Shown one piece after another: positions 1 through 12,678 of a stretch of 64,000 nt of DNA (the first letter of the stretch is position 1; each line of letters opens with the position of its first letter). Both the position numbers and the translations under genes were made by a program. The stretch lies in the NCBI GenBank assembly GCA_004123355.1, contig SCHM01000001.1, forward strand, positions 6,130,001 through 6,194,000. The letters run 5' to 3'. The DNA is from Amphirosellinia nigrospora. Its lineage: Eukaryota > Ascomycota > Sordariomycetes > Xylariales > Xylariaceae. The notes beneath the pieces were generated by a model. That model worked only from the letters and a program-made list of their open reading frames with translations. It was not told the origin of the DNA and did no database searches.

Positions 1-2473
1 CCAGCTCGGCCTACTCAACCACGTTTCTACCCTTATGAGCCACCAGGAGTCTTAGAGGAGATGACTGAAACTCTGCGAAACAAGGTGGATCATTGGCATG
101 GCCTTGAATTTAATCGGTTAGCTATTGATATATATCTTGCCCCAACGTAGGTATAAGGCTGTGGCTAACGAGAAGTAGGTTTGGCAAGCTTCGGCTCTAC
201 GGCACTCTACGGGTCGGAAAGGATAAAGTTTCATGGCAGGAACTGGAGTGTTTCTTATTTGCCGAGATGCTCATATGTGTAAAGGAGAAGAAACTCCCGC
301 CCCACGCCCAACCGTGGGACGAAAATGGAATGCCACGAAAAACAACGCGGTGTACTCTGAAGGGCTCGATTCTTATAAAAAAGCACCTCAATGAAGTGAC
401 GGAAACTGGCATGGGTAAGAAAGACTCTTTTCACCACTTAAACTGCAACAATATCTGACAATATGGGTAGTTGATGAGAATATTCTGACACTCAGTCTTT
501 CTGTTGCCGAGCTTCCGCAGTTTCACTTGCGCTTTGATAACCGCAATCAGTTGAAGCTTTGGCACCAAGCTCTGCTCGATTTGAATGCAGTGGAGAGATC
601 GCCAGTCAGAAGCCCAGGATTTGAACGTGATCGAGCTGAAACATCGGAAACGGATGATGAAGATTGGGCTCGAGGCACTCGTCCTCAGCGAGTTTCTTCA
701 CTCGCTTCGTCATGGGGCGGTCCTAAGTCCGTCACTACAGCACCAACTGAATACACGACGTTCGCTAGGAACCCGTTATCATCCATTCATGTACCGATTG
801 ATGTAGTTGTCGTGGTGCCCATCTCATCCTCGATGCAAGGTGTGAAGATCAACCTCGTACGAGATGCATTAAAATTCATGGTCAACACACTCGGCGAACG
901 TGATCGAATGGGCCTGGTTACTTTCGGGTCAGGCGGAGGCGGTGTCCCTATCGTCGGAATGACGACAAAGGCATGGCAAGGCTGGAACAATGTCCTCAGT
1001 TCAATCAAGCCTGTTGGACAGAAAAGTCACCGTGCAGATGTCGTGGAGGGGGCTAATGTTGCTATGGATCTGCTGATGCAGCGTAAATACAACAATCCAA
1101 TCGCGACGATCATGCTTATTAGCGATGCATCAACCTCTGATGCTGATAGCGTCGACTTTGTTGTCTCACGCGCTGAAGCCGCCAAGTAAGACAATATCTC
1201 TACCGCTGCCAAGTTCTATCGCTAACTAGAAACAGAATTACTATCCACTCATTTGGGTTGGGAATGACGCATAAACCAGACACAATGATTGAGTTATCTA
1301 CTCGAACCAAGGCATCATACACCTATGTTAAAGACTGGATGATGCTACGGGAGTGCCTGGCCGGCTGCCTCGGTTCCATGCAGTCTCTGTCACACCAGAA
1401 TGTGAAGCTTAAGCTCAAGCTACCAGAAGGCTCCCCAGCGAGGTTTCACAAGATCAGTGGTGCACTGCAGATCACCAAACGCGCCACAGGCCGGGATGCA
1501 GAGGCTTCACTAGGTGATTTACGATTCGGCGACAAGAGAGACATTCTGGTGCAACTGGTAATCGTACCCGACACTCATCCCAAGAACAGCTTCCTCAAGA
1601 CCCTTGGGAGACCATTGTGTCTGGACTGGAGGCACTGGGCGGGCCAATGGATCATGACGATCAAAGAGCAATCTCCGTAGAGGAGGTACCTCTAATTCAA
1701 GCAGATCTAGTCTGGGGTGATATCTTACGAGATGGCACAATGATGCATCTGCCAAGACCATCTTTGCTGGCCATCACAATTCTTCCCGCTGTCCATAATT
1801 CAAAGAAGGCTTCTTGGGCGAACAACCCCCGATTCCTCCACACCCGCACATAGTTCAGCGACGAATGGAATTATTAACGTCAGACATGCTCACTCGAGCT
1901 CTAACCCTTGTCACCAGGGGCCAGCATGAGCGCGCTCACACACTATTGAATGAAACACGCTCGATTCTGAAGGGGCTTGGGAAAGGAGGATTACCACCGG
2001 TCCCTGCTGGCCCCATCCCACCCTTGCCGGGCAAGCAATCCAACCCTTCTACTCCGCACCCTGGCTTCGACCCATCACCGACAGGTACGCCTGATCGAAA
2101 ACATACACCTTCGCCGACTGCTTCAGCGCACTCATCAGGAGGAGCCACCGGATATGCGCCACCACTTCCCCGCAGCCGGTCCAATGATGGGCTGGCGTTG
2201 ACCAACTCAGTCGCAGTAGACCCTATCACTGTTTCAGCTTTAGACGCCGAACTGGAGGCCAGTCTAGAATGGATCAATCACCCTGCTGTCTTCAGCCGTG
2301 ACAGCCGTAAGGCCGTTCTCCAGGCTATAGGCGTTATTAGTAGCCAGCGAGCGTTCACATTCCGTACACCTATCGAGGGCCTCTGGGCTTCGAGGGTTGG
2401 CGGTGTGAAGCGTCTAACAGAAAGAAGCCGTGAGTGGAGGGAAGAGGGGGAGCTGGCGGAGAGGGAATCATAG
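1..2473 (+). CDS. Far1/Ste5-family scaffold with PH and VWA domains, 3' part (5' end outside window)
   Basis: This is the C-terminal part of a large protein whose start lies left of the window. Exons read 1-116, 179-414, 471-1185 and 1236-2473; introns 117-178, 415-470 and 1186-1235 have good borders. Exon 2 and the start of exon 3 encode a PH-like domain (FGKLRLYGTLRVGKDKVSW ... QFHLRF ... LKLWHQALLDL). Around 800-1350 comes a VWA domain (VPIDVVVVVPISSSM, then DRMGLVTFG and TIMLISDAST). The tail (about 1990-2200) is rich in Pro and Ser. RING, PH and VWA in this order is the architecture of fungal Far1/Ste5 pheromone-pathway scaffolds; the RING would be upstream. Two frame jumps occur, near 1587-1592 (PDTHP to LPQDPWETIVSGLEALGG) and near 1812-1818 (to GEQPPIPPHPH). 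Each is repaired by one added base, so the gene is probably intact. The family assignment is by architecture, not by search. Confidence 0.72.
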
Positions 2474-3827
2474 AAGAATCATGATCCCTCAGCACACTTC
2501 GTTCTTCAATACTATTTTGCCCATTTACAACGGAGTCTGGCAGCATTTCAACGGGACTGGCAATTTTATATGGGCCTATCTCTGGGGTGATGCCCAATCG
2601 AACCGACCTTTCTCAACAGTTATTTATACGGCCTGTTAAATATCTTGAGCGCCCTGTACATACGAGGGGCCTATTTCTTGTTTTCCCATGCTTCTTCTTC
2701 GCTCTTATTTTTTTCTTACCTTAGCGGGTAGCGCTTGTATTGTACTGCGGGTACTTCTTTTTACATGTTCCAAGATACCACTTTCTGTTCTGTTTCATTG
2801 CTGCAATGCACACCTTTTGTCATCATAGGATAGCACAGCGTAGCGGTCGGGTTACTGGAAAAGCCTATTGGTTTGGCACTTTTTGGATGGAAGGGATCAT
2901 TCACTTTCTATGGGTTTCACTTTGACTTGGTGCTTGAATAGGTGCTGTACAGATGGTATGGAGGAAGTTGAGTTAGGGAACTCAGGGTCACTGAATATAG
3001 GTTGGTTAGGGGCGAAAGCTAAAGCTTTATGTGACGGGACACGTTCACCACATCCTCGATCATGATTATATACTATGTATGAATTGTACGACAGAAAACG
3101 GTCTTTCAAAATGCAAACTGCTTTCTTTTTCACTGTCTACTATAAATGGTTTCAACTCATCTTTCGTACAATGTGCCAAGGTCAAATTACGTTATGCAAT
3201 CTGGTGGATCACATAGATCTTGTCATCACTAAGTATTATGAATTAGAGCATCAAACCCGTATATAAAAGCATACTTTCAAGTTTAGAGGATCAGCTTCAA
3301 CAGCCATTTGCTAACATAATCTAGCAGTCGTTTATATCTTCATAGTAAACATTCTAGGACTGCTGGTGGTGAAACTGGAAGCAAGTCTCTTGGTCCCAAG
3401 AAGCACAATCAAACTAAGTGGGGATTGCGACTGTAATACACAGCAGATGTGGCACGGAAAAAGCTGCTCGGTAGGCCCGATGCGCAACTCAAATATGCCA
3501 ATAAACTCTGCAGGTGAATCCTGGACGATTCCGTTTCTTTTTCTGGGGGGGGGGGGGGGGGGCAGGACTGGGGGTTTACAAGGTTACAAGGTTGTTGTTC
3601 TTCCCGGTGAACTAGGTTTATCATTTAATCTCTCAATCTGATAAACTTTTCATAACTCGGTCTATACAGAGATGGCTCACGCGACTCGGATTATCATAGG
3701 CTGTTAGACTAACATGTAAGAGCTGACCAAAGTAGACAGCCTTTGTTTGGTTTTTTTTTTTTTTGCGGGCATTGTGTCTCTCAACTTACAAAGTCATACT
3801 GTATTTTACTACGTATCCCGTCTAGCA
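2474..3827. other. intergenic region, no gene seen
   Basis: This holds the 3' flank of the scaffold gene and the upstream region of the transporter gene. Small open frames on both strands lack coding character. It contains an 18-base G run (3545-3562) and a T run just before the next gene. No tRNA or repeat family was recognised. Confidence 0.6.
3545..3562. repeat. poly-G run of 18
   Basis: Eighteen uninterrupted G residues lie between two + strand genes. Elsewhere in the window G/C runs tend to be under-called, so the true length is uncertain. Confidence 0.9.
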
Positions 3828-6073
3828 ATGGAGCATAGGACAACGACGGACGACGGTGTCGTCGGCGTATCCAAGATGTCGAGCGACGGCGCCATGGACG
3901 GCTCCCAAGCGGCTCCGATCGCGATAGACCCGTATCCAACGGCTCAGGGGAGACCCAGGACGGCGTCAAGCGGATAGAGGCCATATCGATGGTCTGGTCG
4001 AAATGGGGCCTGATCGCGGCGTATTTCGGCATCTTCCTCATGGCCTTCACGACCTCCCTCGAGGGCCAGGTCACGTACTCCGTCGTGGCGTTCGCGACGA
4101 GTTCGTTTAGTAGCCATTCGCTCATCGCGACTGTTTATGTCATCCAAGGCGTCGTCAACGGTAAGATTGGAATTCTACATGTTGGGTCCGAGAATAAAAT
4201 ATGAGAGGGACCGAACGCTAGCTCCCTTCCTTTTCCCCTGTTATAAGAATGATAGAATAAACAAGCGGCTAACCTATTCGCAGCCGTCATCAAGCCGCCC
4301 ATGGCCAAAATTGCAGACGTGTTCGGGCGGCTCGAAGCATTCATGATCTGTATCTTCTTATATGTGCTGGGGTATATCCAGATGGCTGCTTCCGGCAACG
4401 TGCAGACGTTCGCTGCGGCACAGATCTTCTACTCGGCCGGATCAACAGGTCTCCAGATCTTGCAGCAGATCTTTATTGCCGATACGAGCAGTCTGGTAAA
4501 CCGAGCCCTCCTTTCTAGTCTCCCCGATGTGCCGTTCCTCGCCACGACGTGGATTGGTCCTATCATCGGTTCGGCCTGTAAGTTATGATCCCCTCCTTGT
4601 TATTTGCCGTTTCAACAAAGCAAAGGCTCGCCCTCGGACCATGATACTTCATAAGATAGCCTCATCCCTAGACCATACTGTAAATAAAGATGACTGACTT
4701 GGCATGTCGTAGTCATCGCTACCTCAACATGGCGGTGGGCATACGGCATATGGGCCATCATCCTACCTGTCGTGTTCCTACCTCTCGCACTAACGCTGTT
4801 CCTCAACAACCGCCGCGCGAAGAGACTAGAACTCCTACCCGAGAAGCGCAGATTCGCCCAAGGCGGGCCCCTCGCCGTCGCGAAAGCCATCTGGCACAGC
4901 CTCGACATCGGCGGCATCGTGCTGCTGAGCGCCTCGTTCGCCCTCATCCTGATCCCCTGACGCTGACTAAGACCACGCCGGGCGGCTGGCGGAGCGCCAC
5001 CATCATCGCGCTCATCGTCGTCGGCGGCGTCCTGCTCGTCGCCTTCCCGCTCTGGAGGGCTCGCGGAAGCTCGCGCCGCACCCCCTGATCCCCCTCGAGC
5101 TGCTCAAGTCGCGCACCTTCTGCGCCGGCTGCGCCGTCGGGTTCTTCTACTTCCGTAAGTAACAAAAAATTATATATATATATATGCATCCTTCGTCCCA
5201 GTTTTTCGGTATAGCGTGGTGGTGAGGAATAAAAGTCACGAGACGACGCGTTAACACGAGAGGTGAAATCATCTAGTTCTTCTACCTCTCCGTCCAGCCT
5301 TACTTCTACTCCTACCTCCTCGTCGTGCAGCACCAGGGCGTCACGGCCGCCGGCCACATCACGCAGACCTTCTCCTTCACGTCGACCGTGACGTCCATCG
5401 TCGTGTCGCTGCTGATCAAGTACACGCGACACTACAAGTACTTCGTCACCTCGGGTTCCTTGATTTACCTGCTGGGCGTCGGCCTGATGATCCGCTACCG
5501 CACCGAGGACACGACTACCGGTTCTCTGGTCGGGACCCAGATCGCCGTCGGCATAGGGGGCGGCATGCTAAACGGTACGTCTGTCCCCACCCCTTCCCCC
5601 CTGAGGTATAGCTCGATGCAGACTCTATATTAATCACAACAACAGTGCCCGCGCAACTGGGTGTGCAAGCATCGGCGAGCCACCAACAAGTCGCCGCCGC
5701 GACCGCCGTATTCCTCACCATCGTCGAGATCGGGGGCGCCGTGGGCGCGGCGATATCAGGGGCCGTGTGGACGCAGCTCATCCCCTCCAAGCTATCCGCG
5801 TACCTCCCCGCCGACGTGGCGTCCCAGGCGCACACCATCTTCGGCGACGTCACGGTGGCGAGCAACTACACCATGTACCCGTCCGGCTCGCCCGCGCGCA
5901 TGGCGATTAATCGGAGTTATCAGGAGACGATGCACGTCCTGCTCATCATCGCCGTCTCGCTCTGCGCGCCGCTCGTGCTGCTTTCATTACTCATGCGGAA
6001 TTACAAGCTAGATGCCGTAGAGCAGGGTGTTAAGGGCAAGGTCGTTGGGGGACGTCAATGTGAGCGAGGATAA
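3828..6073 (+). CDS. MFS siderophore-iron transporter (SIT/Mir family)
   Basis: This is a predicted plasma- or vesicle-membrane H+ symporter that imports ferric siderophores, about 600 aa with the usual 12-14 TM pattern of the SIT branch of the MFS. Exons are 3828-4160, 4284-4577, 4713-5154, 5277-5574 and 5646-6073. Family marks include LEGQVTYSVVAFATS in TM1-2, KPPMAKIADVFGR (the MFS loop 2-3 motif), STWRWAYGIWAIILPV, FYLSVQPYFYSYLLVVQ, and VPAQLGVQASASHQQVAAAT near the C-terminus. The N-terminal 50 residues are polar and cytosolic. Frame jumps at the CCC of 3904-3906, the CCCC of 4954-4957 and GG of 5054-5055 are each cured by one added base. The phase across the 5155-5276 intron is also off by one. 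No siderophore synthase is visible nearby. Substrate cannot be told from sequence. Confidence 0.85.
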
Positions 6074-6298
6074 AGATTTGGTTAGAGAATGGCCTAGTTA
6101 GAGTCGAAGAGGGCGCAAGCCACCCCTTTACTTTAAACATAGCCGGCAGCATGTAGCGTGTAACTTCTTATAATCGGGAGTACTATTACAATCAGTCCTC
6201 CCACATAAACAAATAATAACATCAAATTAACCGCTCGTCAGTATTTGATTTAACATCATGTAGATAAAATTTTGATTGGTATCTCTAATATGCTTCGG

Positions 6299-7619
6299 TC
6301 ATTTAACAAAGAACCCTCGTTTCTTATTCGATACGACGCGGGTACGTCCTCTCCGTAGGAGGTCCTCCTTGATTCTGCGCGAGTTCCTGTTCGCTTTTGG
6401 CGCGAGGCGCGGATCGCTTTGCTCGGCCAACACCCGATACCGCGTGGAGCCCACGACCTCGTCCCGCGGCCCCTTGCCCTCGGCGCCGAGGACTTGCATA
6501 GCCGTCTCGAAAGTAATCTTCTGCGGCCGCTTGACCATCTTCTTCAACGCCGCCTCGTCGTCGTCATCCTCGCTGGAGTCCGTTAGGAACTCGGCGGGTA
6601 GCATATCGGGTAGTTTGTTTGTCCGTCTTTGACGTTTTGACTTTATGGTTTGCGCTTTTTCTTGGTCGTCGTCCTCATCTTCTGATGAACCTTCCTCTTT
6701 TCCTGATCTGTTCGGTTTCGTCCGTTTGCGCTTCTCTGCCTGTTGCTTGAGGAGGTTATCTCGCTCTTGTCGCCTTCTCTTGGTCGATGCCGCGTATCTG
6801 TGAAAATTGTTAGTGCTTCTGCTGGCGGCGAGAAAATAAAACTGTGGATAGTACGTACTGTTCTGCAGCTTCTATCGCGGCCTTGGCCGATTTCAGCGTC
6901 TCCCTTGCAGCCGCTGCCGTCGAAACCGCTTCGGGGGCCTCATCGTCGTCGCTGCCTTCCTGCTCCTCCCCGTCTCCTTTACCACTGTTGGCTTCTGGCG
7001 CATCTTTTTCTTTCTCCGCAGCTGCCGCTACGAACTTATCTACGTCCTCATCATCTCCGAATACCACATGCGTAGATTTCGTAGCTTTTGGCCGCGGTTT
7101 CTCCTCGGCTTCGGACTCGGGCTCTTCCGGCGGCGTTTGCTTGTCACGAGATTTCTTCCCAGAGCGATCCCGTGTAGATCTCGCAGCCTTCGGTAACGGC
7201 GTCGACTCCGGACAAGAGTTGGATAACTGTGATTCCGCCGCCAGCTTCTGAGTCGCCTCCTCCTCGAGCTGCTTCGACGCACTCAAGGGTTCTATGGTCT
7301 GGTTGCCATCATCGCTGGGGGCTGTCTCTTGGGAGTCGGGAACGGGACTGGATCGAAGGCGCGAGCTGGGTATCAGGACCTCAATTGACGATTTCATGGT
7401 CGCGGGCTCTTCTCGTATCTGTACCTCGATCTTCTTGTTGTGCGGTGTCGCTAGCTTCGTCTCCTCTTCGCCGGTATTGCTCGGGGATTTCCGCTTGCTT
7501 CGTAGAGCGATGGGTTCTTCGAATAACGTCTCGCCTTTGGCTGCTGATGAGGTGTCTGTCGGTGACTCGCTGGAAGCTTCGCCCTGCGCCTTTGCGGCTC
7601 TTCTTGTGACGGGAGCCAT
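6299..7619 (-). CDS. Bud21/Utp16-like U3 snoRNA-associated protein
   Basis: This is a predicted nucleolar component of the small-subunit processome, which matures 18S rRNA. Two exons (7619-6859 and 6797-6299) are joined across a 61-nt intron (6798-6858) in perfect frame, giving 419 aa. The N-terminus (MAPVTRRAAKAQ) is followed by a long low-complexity Ser/Glu/Pro region. Then come THVVFGDDEDVDKFV, an Ala/Lys helix (ARETLKSAKAAIEAAEQ), a basic stretch and an acidic patch. The conserved C-terminal block includes ITFETAMQVLG and ends KKRGFFVK. This last block is why I place it in the U3_snoRNA_assoc (Bud21/Utp16) family. It is convergent with the transporter gene (225 bp between stops). It is one of few genes here without a frame break. 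Confidence 0.65.
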
Positions 7620-8293
7620 GACGCCTTTAATAATATATGTAATTGAGAAGCGCAATAAATAATGTTAAGTTGTAGATTGTCTGGTGTCTTATTCAATGGA
7701 TGAGTGTAGGTGGGCTGTTTCCCCCAACTTTTTTTACTGTGGATAAGATAAGAGCTCGATGCACGCTTTGATGCAAATTGCTACCAAGATCCATCATACA
7801 TACATTCAAAGCTCTCACTTACCTGGAGCAAGATCTCATGACATGTTAATCAAAGCATGTATAAAATATATACAAATATCTATTCACTTATATATCTGGA
7901 TTCCTACGAAATCGCAATTTTCTAAGTTATAAGGCTGTCTTCGGCAACGCACGAAACACGTACCCCTGTTTCAAAGGAACTACAGTATATGCATTTAAAC
8001 GGATATAAGCTTCATCGCACGAGCATCATTTAGGTACCTAGGTATGGGACATCAACGGAGAACATGGACATCTACTCCTTATTAATTGAGTTTAAGTCAA
8101 GTCTCTAACATTATAACCTGGAGAGGACTCATTCAACTTGAAGAGTCAAGTGCCAATTCAACTGCGAAGGCAGCATTACATTGCCTTGTTCCATCTCTCA
8201 GTCCATACGGTTTCTTATAAGTGCACCAAATCTCTCATACGGTAGGCGTAACTTGGAAGCCGGTCGCCATCCAAGTCTAGGGGGAAATTCGCC
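7620..8293. other. divergent intergenic region
   Basis: An AT-rich region between two divergently transcribed genes; it must hold both promoters. It contains one exact copy of the 10-bp palindrome TAGGTACCTA (8031-8040). No gene or RNA was recognised. Confidence 0.6.
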
Positions 8294-9546
8294 ATGTCAT
8301 TTCCAAGCTTCACGTGTATACAATGCACAAGATTGTTGTTGAGCCGGCTAGCCCAGTCACATAAGACGCCGAGCCACTCACACCTTCGACGGATTACAAT
8401 GCCCACCACCCGCAAACCCCCTCCGACAGCACGCCGTCTCAAACGCGTAGTAGGCCGCGTCGTGATAAGCCCCGACACCTTCGCCCGGGCACGCCTCGCC
8501 CGGGCCGACGTCCCACCGCTGGAATTCTGGGCCGCGAAAGCGAGGGCGCCTCTCGTGGCGGACCTGAGCGCGGAAGAGTGCCTGCGGACAGCAGAAGCAT
8601 ACACCGACGCGGCGGAGAAAGATGTCTCGGGGTGGCGCGAGCGGCTCATCAGCACTGCGCCCGAGAGTAGGGCGGGAGACTCTCGGCGTACACGCTCCAC
8701 TACGTGGCCGTGATAATCGTGCTGAGCGGGGTGGCACCGGCCATACCTCTGGCCGTGCACATCTTCCACACGCTGGCGGGGCTGGACTACGCGCCGAGCA
8801 TCCTCACGCTGGCGCGCTTTGCGTTGAACAGATCGATGCAGGACCGGCCGCAGTTCGAGGTTGCGTTCCAGGGGCTCGAGCGTATGATACGGCGCATCGG
8901 CGACGGCAGTAATACCAGTCCTATGAGTAATAGCAACAAGGTCGACTTCGCGGCCGACGCCTGCACGTTGCGTGCCTTGCTCTACGCAGCGGAGGACACC
9001 CGCGAGGGAGACAACAACGCGCTCCGGTGGTTTCCGGGCATACGAGGTCGGGGCGCTTCTGAGCCCGGCATTCAAGGATCATCGTCAACCACCACCACCA
9101 CCGCCACCACGCCAGAGAAACAGCAGGGAAATGAGGTGAGCACCAACAAGGACTCTGACGGGTTCGACGCCTCCAAGTTCGACCCCCGCTGGCAGTGGAA
9201 GGCGAGCTTCATGCTCGGCGTAGCCGCGATCCGCATGAAGCGCGGCGAGCTGGAGAAGGCCATGGACATGTACACGATGGCATCATCCGAGCTCGACAAC
9301 ACGCTTGGATATCTGGGGATAGCGAACGCACTAGAGAAGATGGGCCAGGCAAATACCGAGAAATACGCCGAGGCGCTCGTGAAGGCGGCCCTCAGCGGGG
9401 ACCCAGAGGCGGCGCGGAAGATGGGGACGAGGGAGTGGGACAGCGTTGCGGAGGCGGGTCTGGGTAGGTGGGAGAAGAGGAAGAGACAGATCATTGCCGA
9501 GGAATGGATGGGTGTTGCCGGCGCCATGGTCCCGGCGGAAGCGTAG
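8294..9546 (+). CDS. TPR/Sel1-like repeat protein, possibly mitochondrial
   Basis: I do not recognise a named gene. The reading frame from ATG 8294 begins with about 60 residues rich in Arg, Ser and Leu and almost free of acids (MSFPSFTCIQCTRLLLSRLA), which looks like a mitochondrial presequence; a second ATG at 8399 would start inside it. The middle has a hydrophobic stretch (YVAVIIVLSGVAPAIPLAVH), compatible with one membrane helix. The C-terminal third has Sel1/TPR-like helical pairs (KASFMLGVAAIRMKRGELEK, LGYLGIANALEKMGQ, YAEALVKAALSGDPEAARKM). One frame jump occurs at the GGG of 8674-8676 (repair gives RAGRLSAYTLHYVAV). It is about 418 aa. The next gene is convergent. The function is unknown; the helical repeats suggest a protein-binding role. 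Confidence 0.65.
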
Positions 9547-10472
9547 GATGTGAGCCCTAATGTTGGGTCAGGGGTTTGTGGAACAAGCTGTATGAATATA
9601 TCTAATACGACTCATCTAAAGCTACCCAGATGCTAGCTTTTATACTTCTTAGACTGGTCAATAGATGTGTCAACTCGTATAAACACATCCAGATGGACAG
9701 TTACTTCAAATGAGTTTACATAAAAGATAGCCTGTTGCCAGATCATACCTTCAGTAAGCAAAGGCACTACCGGAGTAACAGGTGAGTTGTATCACCCCCA
9801 GTGCTAAAAATATGAAGCGTATTGGTCTAAATTAGATTCCTATTCAAAAACTCTTCAGGCTTCACCTTCACCGATCAACCACAAAAGTAGATGAGAGAGA
9901 CTATGACCAACTTAGATTCACTCAAATGATTCTCATTTGAAGACTTCATAGCTATGTGCTTCCACCCAAATTCCACTGGGCTTGGTTCTCAAAAGCTCAA
10001 GGGACAATTTTGACGTTGCATTAAAATATGTGATTGTTCCAGTTGACCAAAGTAATCGAGAATTTCGATTCGCACTAAATAGGCTATCTAGAAGACGACA
10101 AGTATATGAGCGGGAAGACCGTAGTACTGAAATGGGTTCCTAATCCCACTGTATGCAACATACCTAACAATACGTTGCTACTCGTAGAGAAGAAGGCTTG
10201 CGTCGGGATGCTCTGAGAATACACACAGAAGTGGTAGCAAAATCGCCAAGTCTATGTTCACTGGTTACCAAACCATGCATTCCTTATATTCCGAATTCCT
10301 CCAACTCCATCACGCTTGCAATGTTGTCCGAACCCGACTTCTCTGATACCCGTATCGCCATGTTGTAACGCCTGCAATGCATAGAGCTGGGTGTCCAGTG
10401 CAGCCCACTAGGCCAGAATAACATGAGGTTGTTGAAGAGCAGTACGCTCGACCCCAGCAGTAGCCGGAACGT
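9547..10472. other. convergent intergenic region, no gene seen
   Basis: About 0.9 kb between two 3' ends, AT-rich in its left half. No convincing coding frame, tRNA or repeat was seen. It is longer than other convergent gaps in the window (220-460 bp), so a long 3' UTR or an unrecognised ncRNA is possible. Confidence 0.5.
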
Positions 10473-12678
10473 TTAATCGTCCCGGAAAAACGTGTTACCT
10501 GCCAATGGCGCGGTAGACGGGCCTGCATCTCTCATGAGAACATCGTTGTTGGAGTCCTCCTGTGAGGCAGACTGAGTCAAAGCTAGGGCAGACCGACGAA
10601 AATCAGCCGACAAAGGACGGGTTTGCGGCTCGGCCAGCCGCTGCGGCAGCGATGTTGGTCTTTCGGAGTAGGCATCTTCGGGCGGCGAGAATGACCAAAC
10701 CTAAGAGAGTTAGCAATAGCAAGGAAGACTACTTAATGTAGATGCCACATACCTCCATCATAACTCGGCTTCCACTAGTGGTCACAGCAACGCACTTTTC
10801 GTCTTCGAAGACAACTCTCCAGACAGATTCGGCTGTGATAAGCTCCCGAACCAGATGTCCGGTCTTTACATCCCAGACCTTCACTCTTCCATCACTACCT
10901 CCACTAACCACTCGGGTATCATCAAATTGAAGACTTGTGACACTGTTGTCATGCGCGGCAAGGCGGTGGATAGGGCACATTTTTTCGAGCGACCAAACTC
11001 TGACCGATCCGTCGGACCCCCCGGTGACGAGAGTGTTTCCGCGCAGTTGGAGTTGGCCTACCAAGGAGGTATGTCCCTGCAAAACAGCGATAGGTTCGCT
11101 ATTGAATGTGTCAATAAAGTCGGACTGTTATATAGATAATGGCTCTTGCTGATAGATCGTGGCAGACGTACCCAGTATGAGCATCCCAAACCCTGACGCT
11201 GGTATCAAGACTTCCGGTTACAACTCTCCGACCGTCAAATGCAATAGCATAGATTTGGCTAAAGTGGCCGGTGAGAGTGTGCAAACATCGGCCTTCGGAA
11301 ATGCTCCATATCTTAGCTGTGGCGTCATAGCTTCCGGAAACAACTATATCTCCCTTGATCTCAAGACACCTCACGCTGGCTTGGTGACCCACTAAGACGT
11401 TCCTACAAACACCTTGTCTGATATCCCACACTCTCAAGGTGGTATCTCGAGAGCCGGAAATTGCAGTGTTCGCATCCGACATCTTAAGACAGCGAACAGT
11501 AGAGGTGTGGCCACGTAATGTGTGCAGGCATGCGCTAAGGATTTGTTAGTCGTAGCAATTGACGTCAAAGTTGCCCTCGTCTTACCCGTTGGTCATGTCC
11601 CAAACTCGCACATCTCGATCACATCCACCGCTCACAAGGATATCTTCCCACGGCACCATAGCCCAAACGCCCATAACATGACCTTGCAACGTTCGAAGCG
11701 CGGTTCCTTGTCGATCGAAGATGTGAATTCTTGCGTTGTCTAGTGCTACGACGATGTACTTCGGTGTTAAATGTAAGCTAGTGACCACACGCCCGTCTTG
11801 GGTGATAGTACGAGTCGACTTTCTTCCCCCAGTCCTCCATGCCGATTCGACTAGATATCTTTGCTTGAAGTGAGATTTGTATGACCGCAGTTTAGGGCGG
11901 ACACTTGCGGGTCCAACTACACTTCCTGCGGCGTTGTGGAATGAAGATGACCCAGGCACAGCGCCCGGGAAACTTTGGTTTGCATATTCAACACCAGACA
12001 GTGGCAGAGCACCAGGTCGGCCAGTTGCGTACGATGGTATGCCGTAAGAAACATCCGAGAGACGCCGGCCGTAGTCGTGCTTGACACAAAGGTTCTTCCA
12101 TGTCACATCATCGCTGAGCAGATCCCTCCACCGCCGTGACACCTGGGAAGCTCGCGCTAGCACTTGAGGGTCGTCAATAAATGACAGGATCCTTAAACAC
12201 AGTTCGTCCGGCAAGCTCGTGAAGGGATCCTTCTTGAGCAGCGGGCTCACAAATTGGTGTACGAAGCTCAGTTGCTGGGTTGTGCACATGTTCAGCAGGT
12301 CCGCAAGTATCCGATTTCGACGCGGGCCGGAAGATGCCCTGAAATGGTGGCGAACGTGAGCCAGGAAGAAATCTTCATCATCGGCAGCATCACTCCAGTC
12401 TAGTTGGGAGTTTGTCGGGCCGGGAGAAGCAGCTGGCGTAGGAGGCGGAGGAGGGAGCCGGTAGGTTGTTGTTGATCAAATTCGGGCGCTGGTGTGTTCA
12501 TGCTTGGGGTGGGTGGTCCTCTAGGTCTCTGCTGGACCATCTTATCCATCCTCTGATTCACAATAACGGGACTGGCGCCGGGCATGTTTAGAGTTAACTC
12601 GTCGCCGTAGCTCATGGCACTTCCCCTCCGTTCCGAGAAGGTAAGCCCCGGACCGTAGCCGTCCATATTGGTCTCCAT
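10473..12678 (-). CDS. F-box/WD40 protein, SCF ubiquitin-ligase substrate receptor (Cdc4/Fbw7 type)
   Basis: This is the predicted substrate-binding subunit of an SCF ubiquitin ligase. Exons are 12678-11586, 11534-11172, 11098-10753 and 10700-10473, in consistent phase. A disordered Pro/Gln-rich N-terminus precedes LLNMCTTQQLSFVHQFVSPL and a clear F-box (DPFTSLPDELCLRILSFIDD). Seven or so WD40 blades follow, with repeats such as TLQGHVMGVWAM, ILVSGGCDRDVRVWD, AISGSRDTTLRVWD, VVSGSYDATAKIWS, VVTGSLDTSVRVWD and LVTGGSDGSVRVWS. The C-terminal tail is short (ends GNTFFRDD). One frame jump near 12455-12461 is repaired by one base (GGLPPPPTPAASPG). The domain pattern fits the Cdc4/Pop1/FWD-1 group; which of these it is cannot be settled without a tree. 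Confidence 0.85.

Noticed and set aside
8215-9075. 286-codon minus-strand frame opposite the TPR-like gene
   Set aside because: Very Arg/Ala/Val-rich antisense shadow; the plus-strand frame has repeat structure and continues beyond it.
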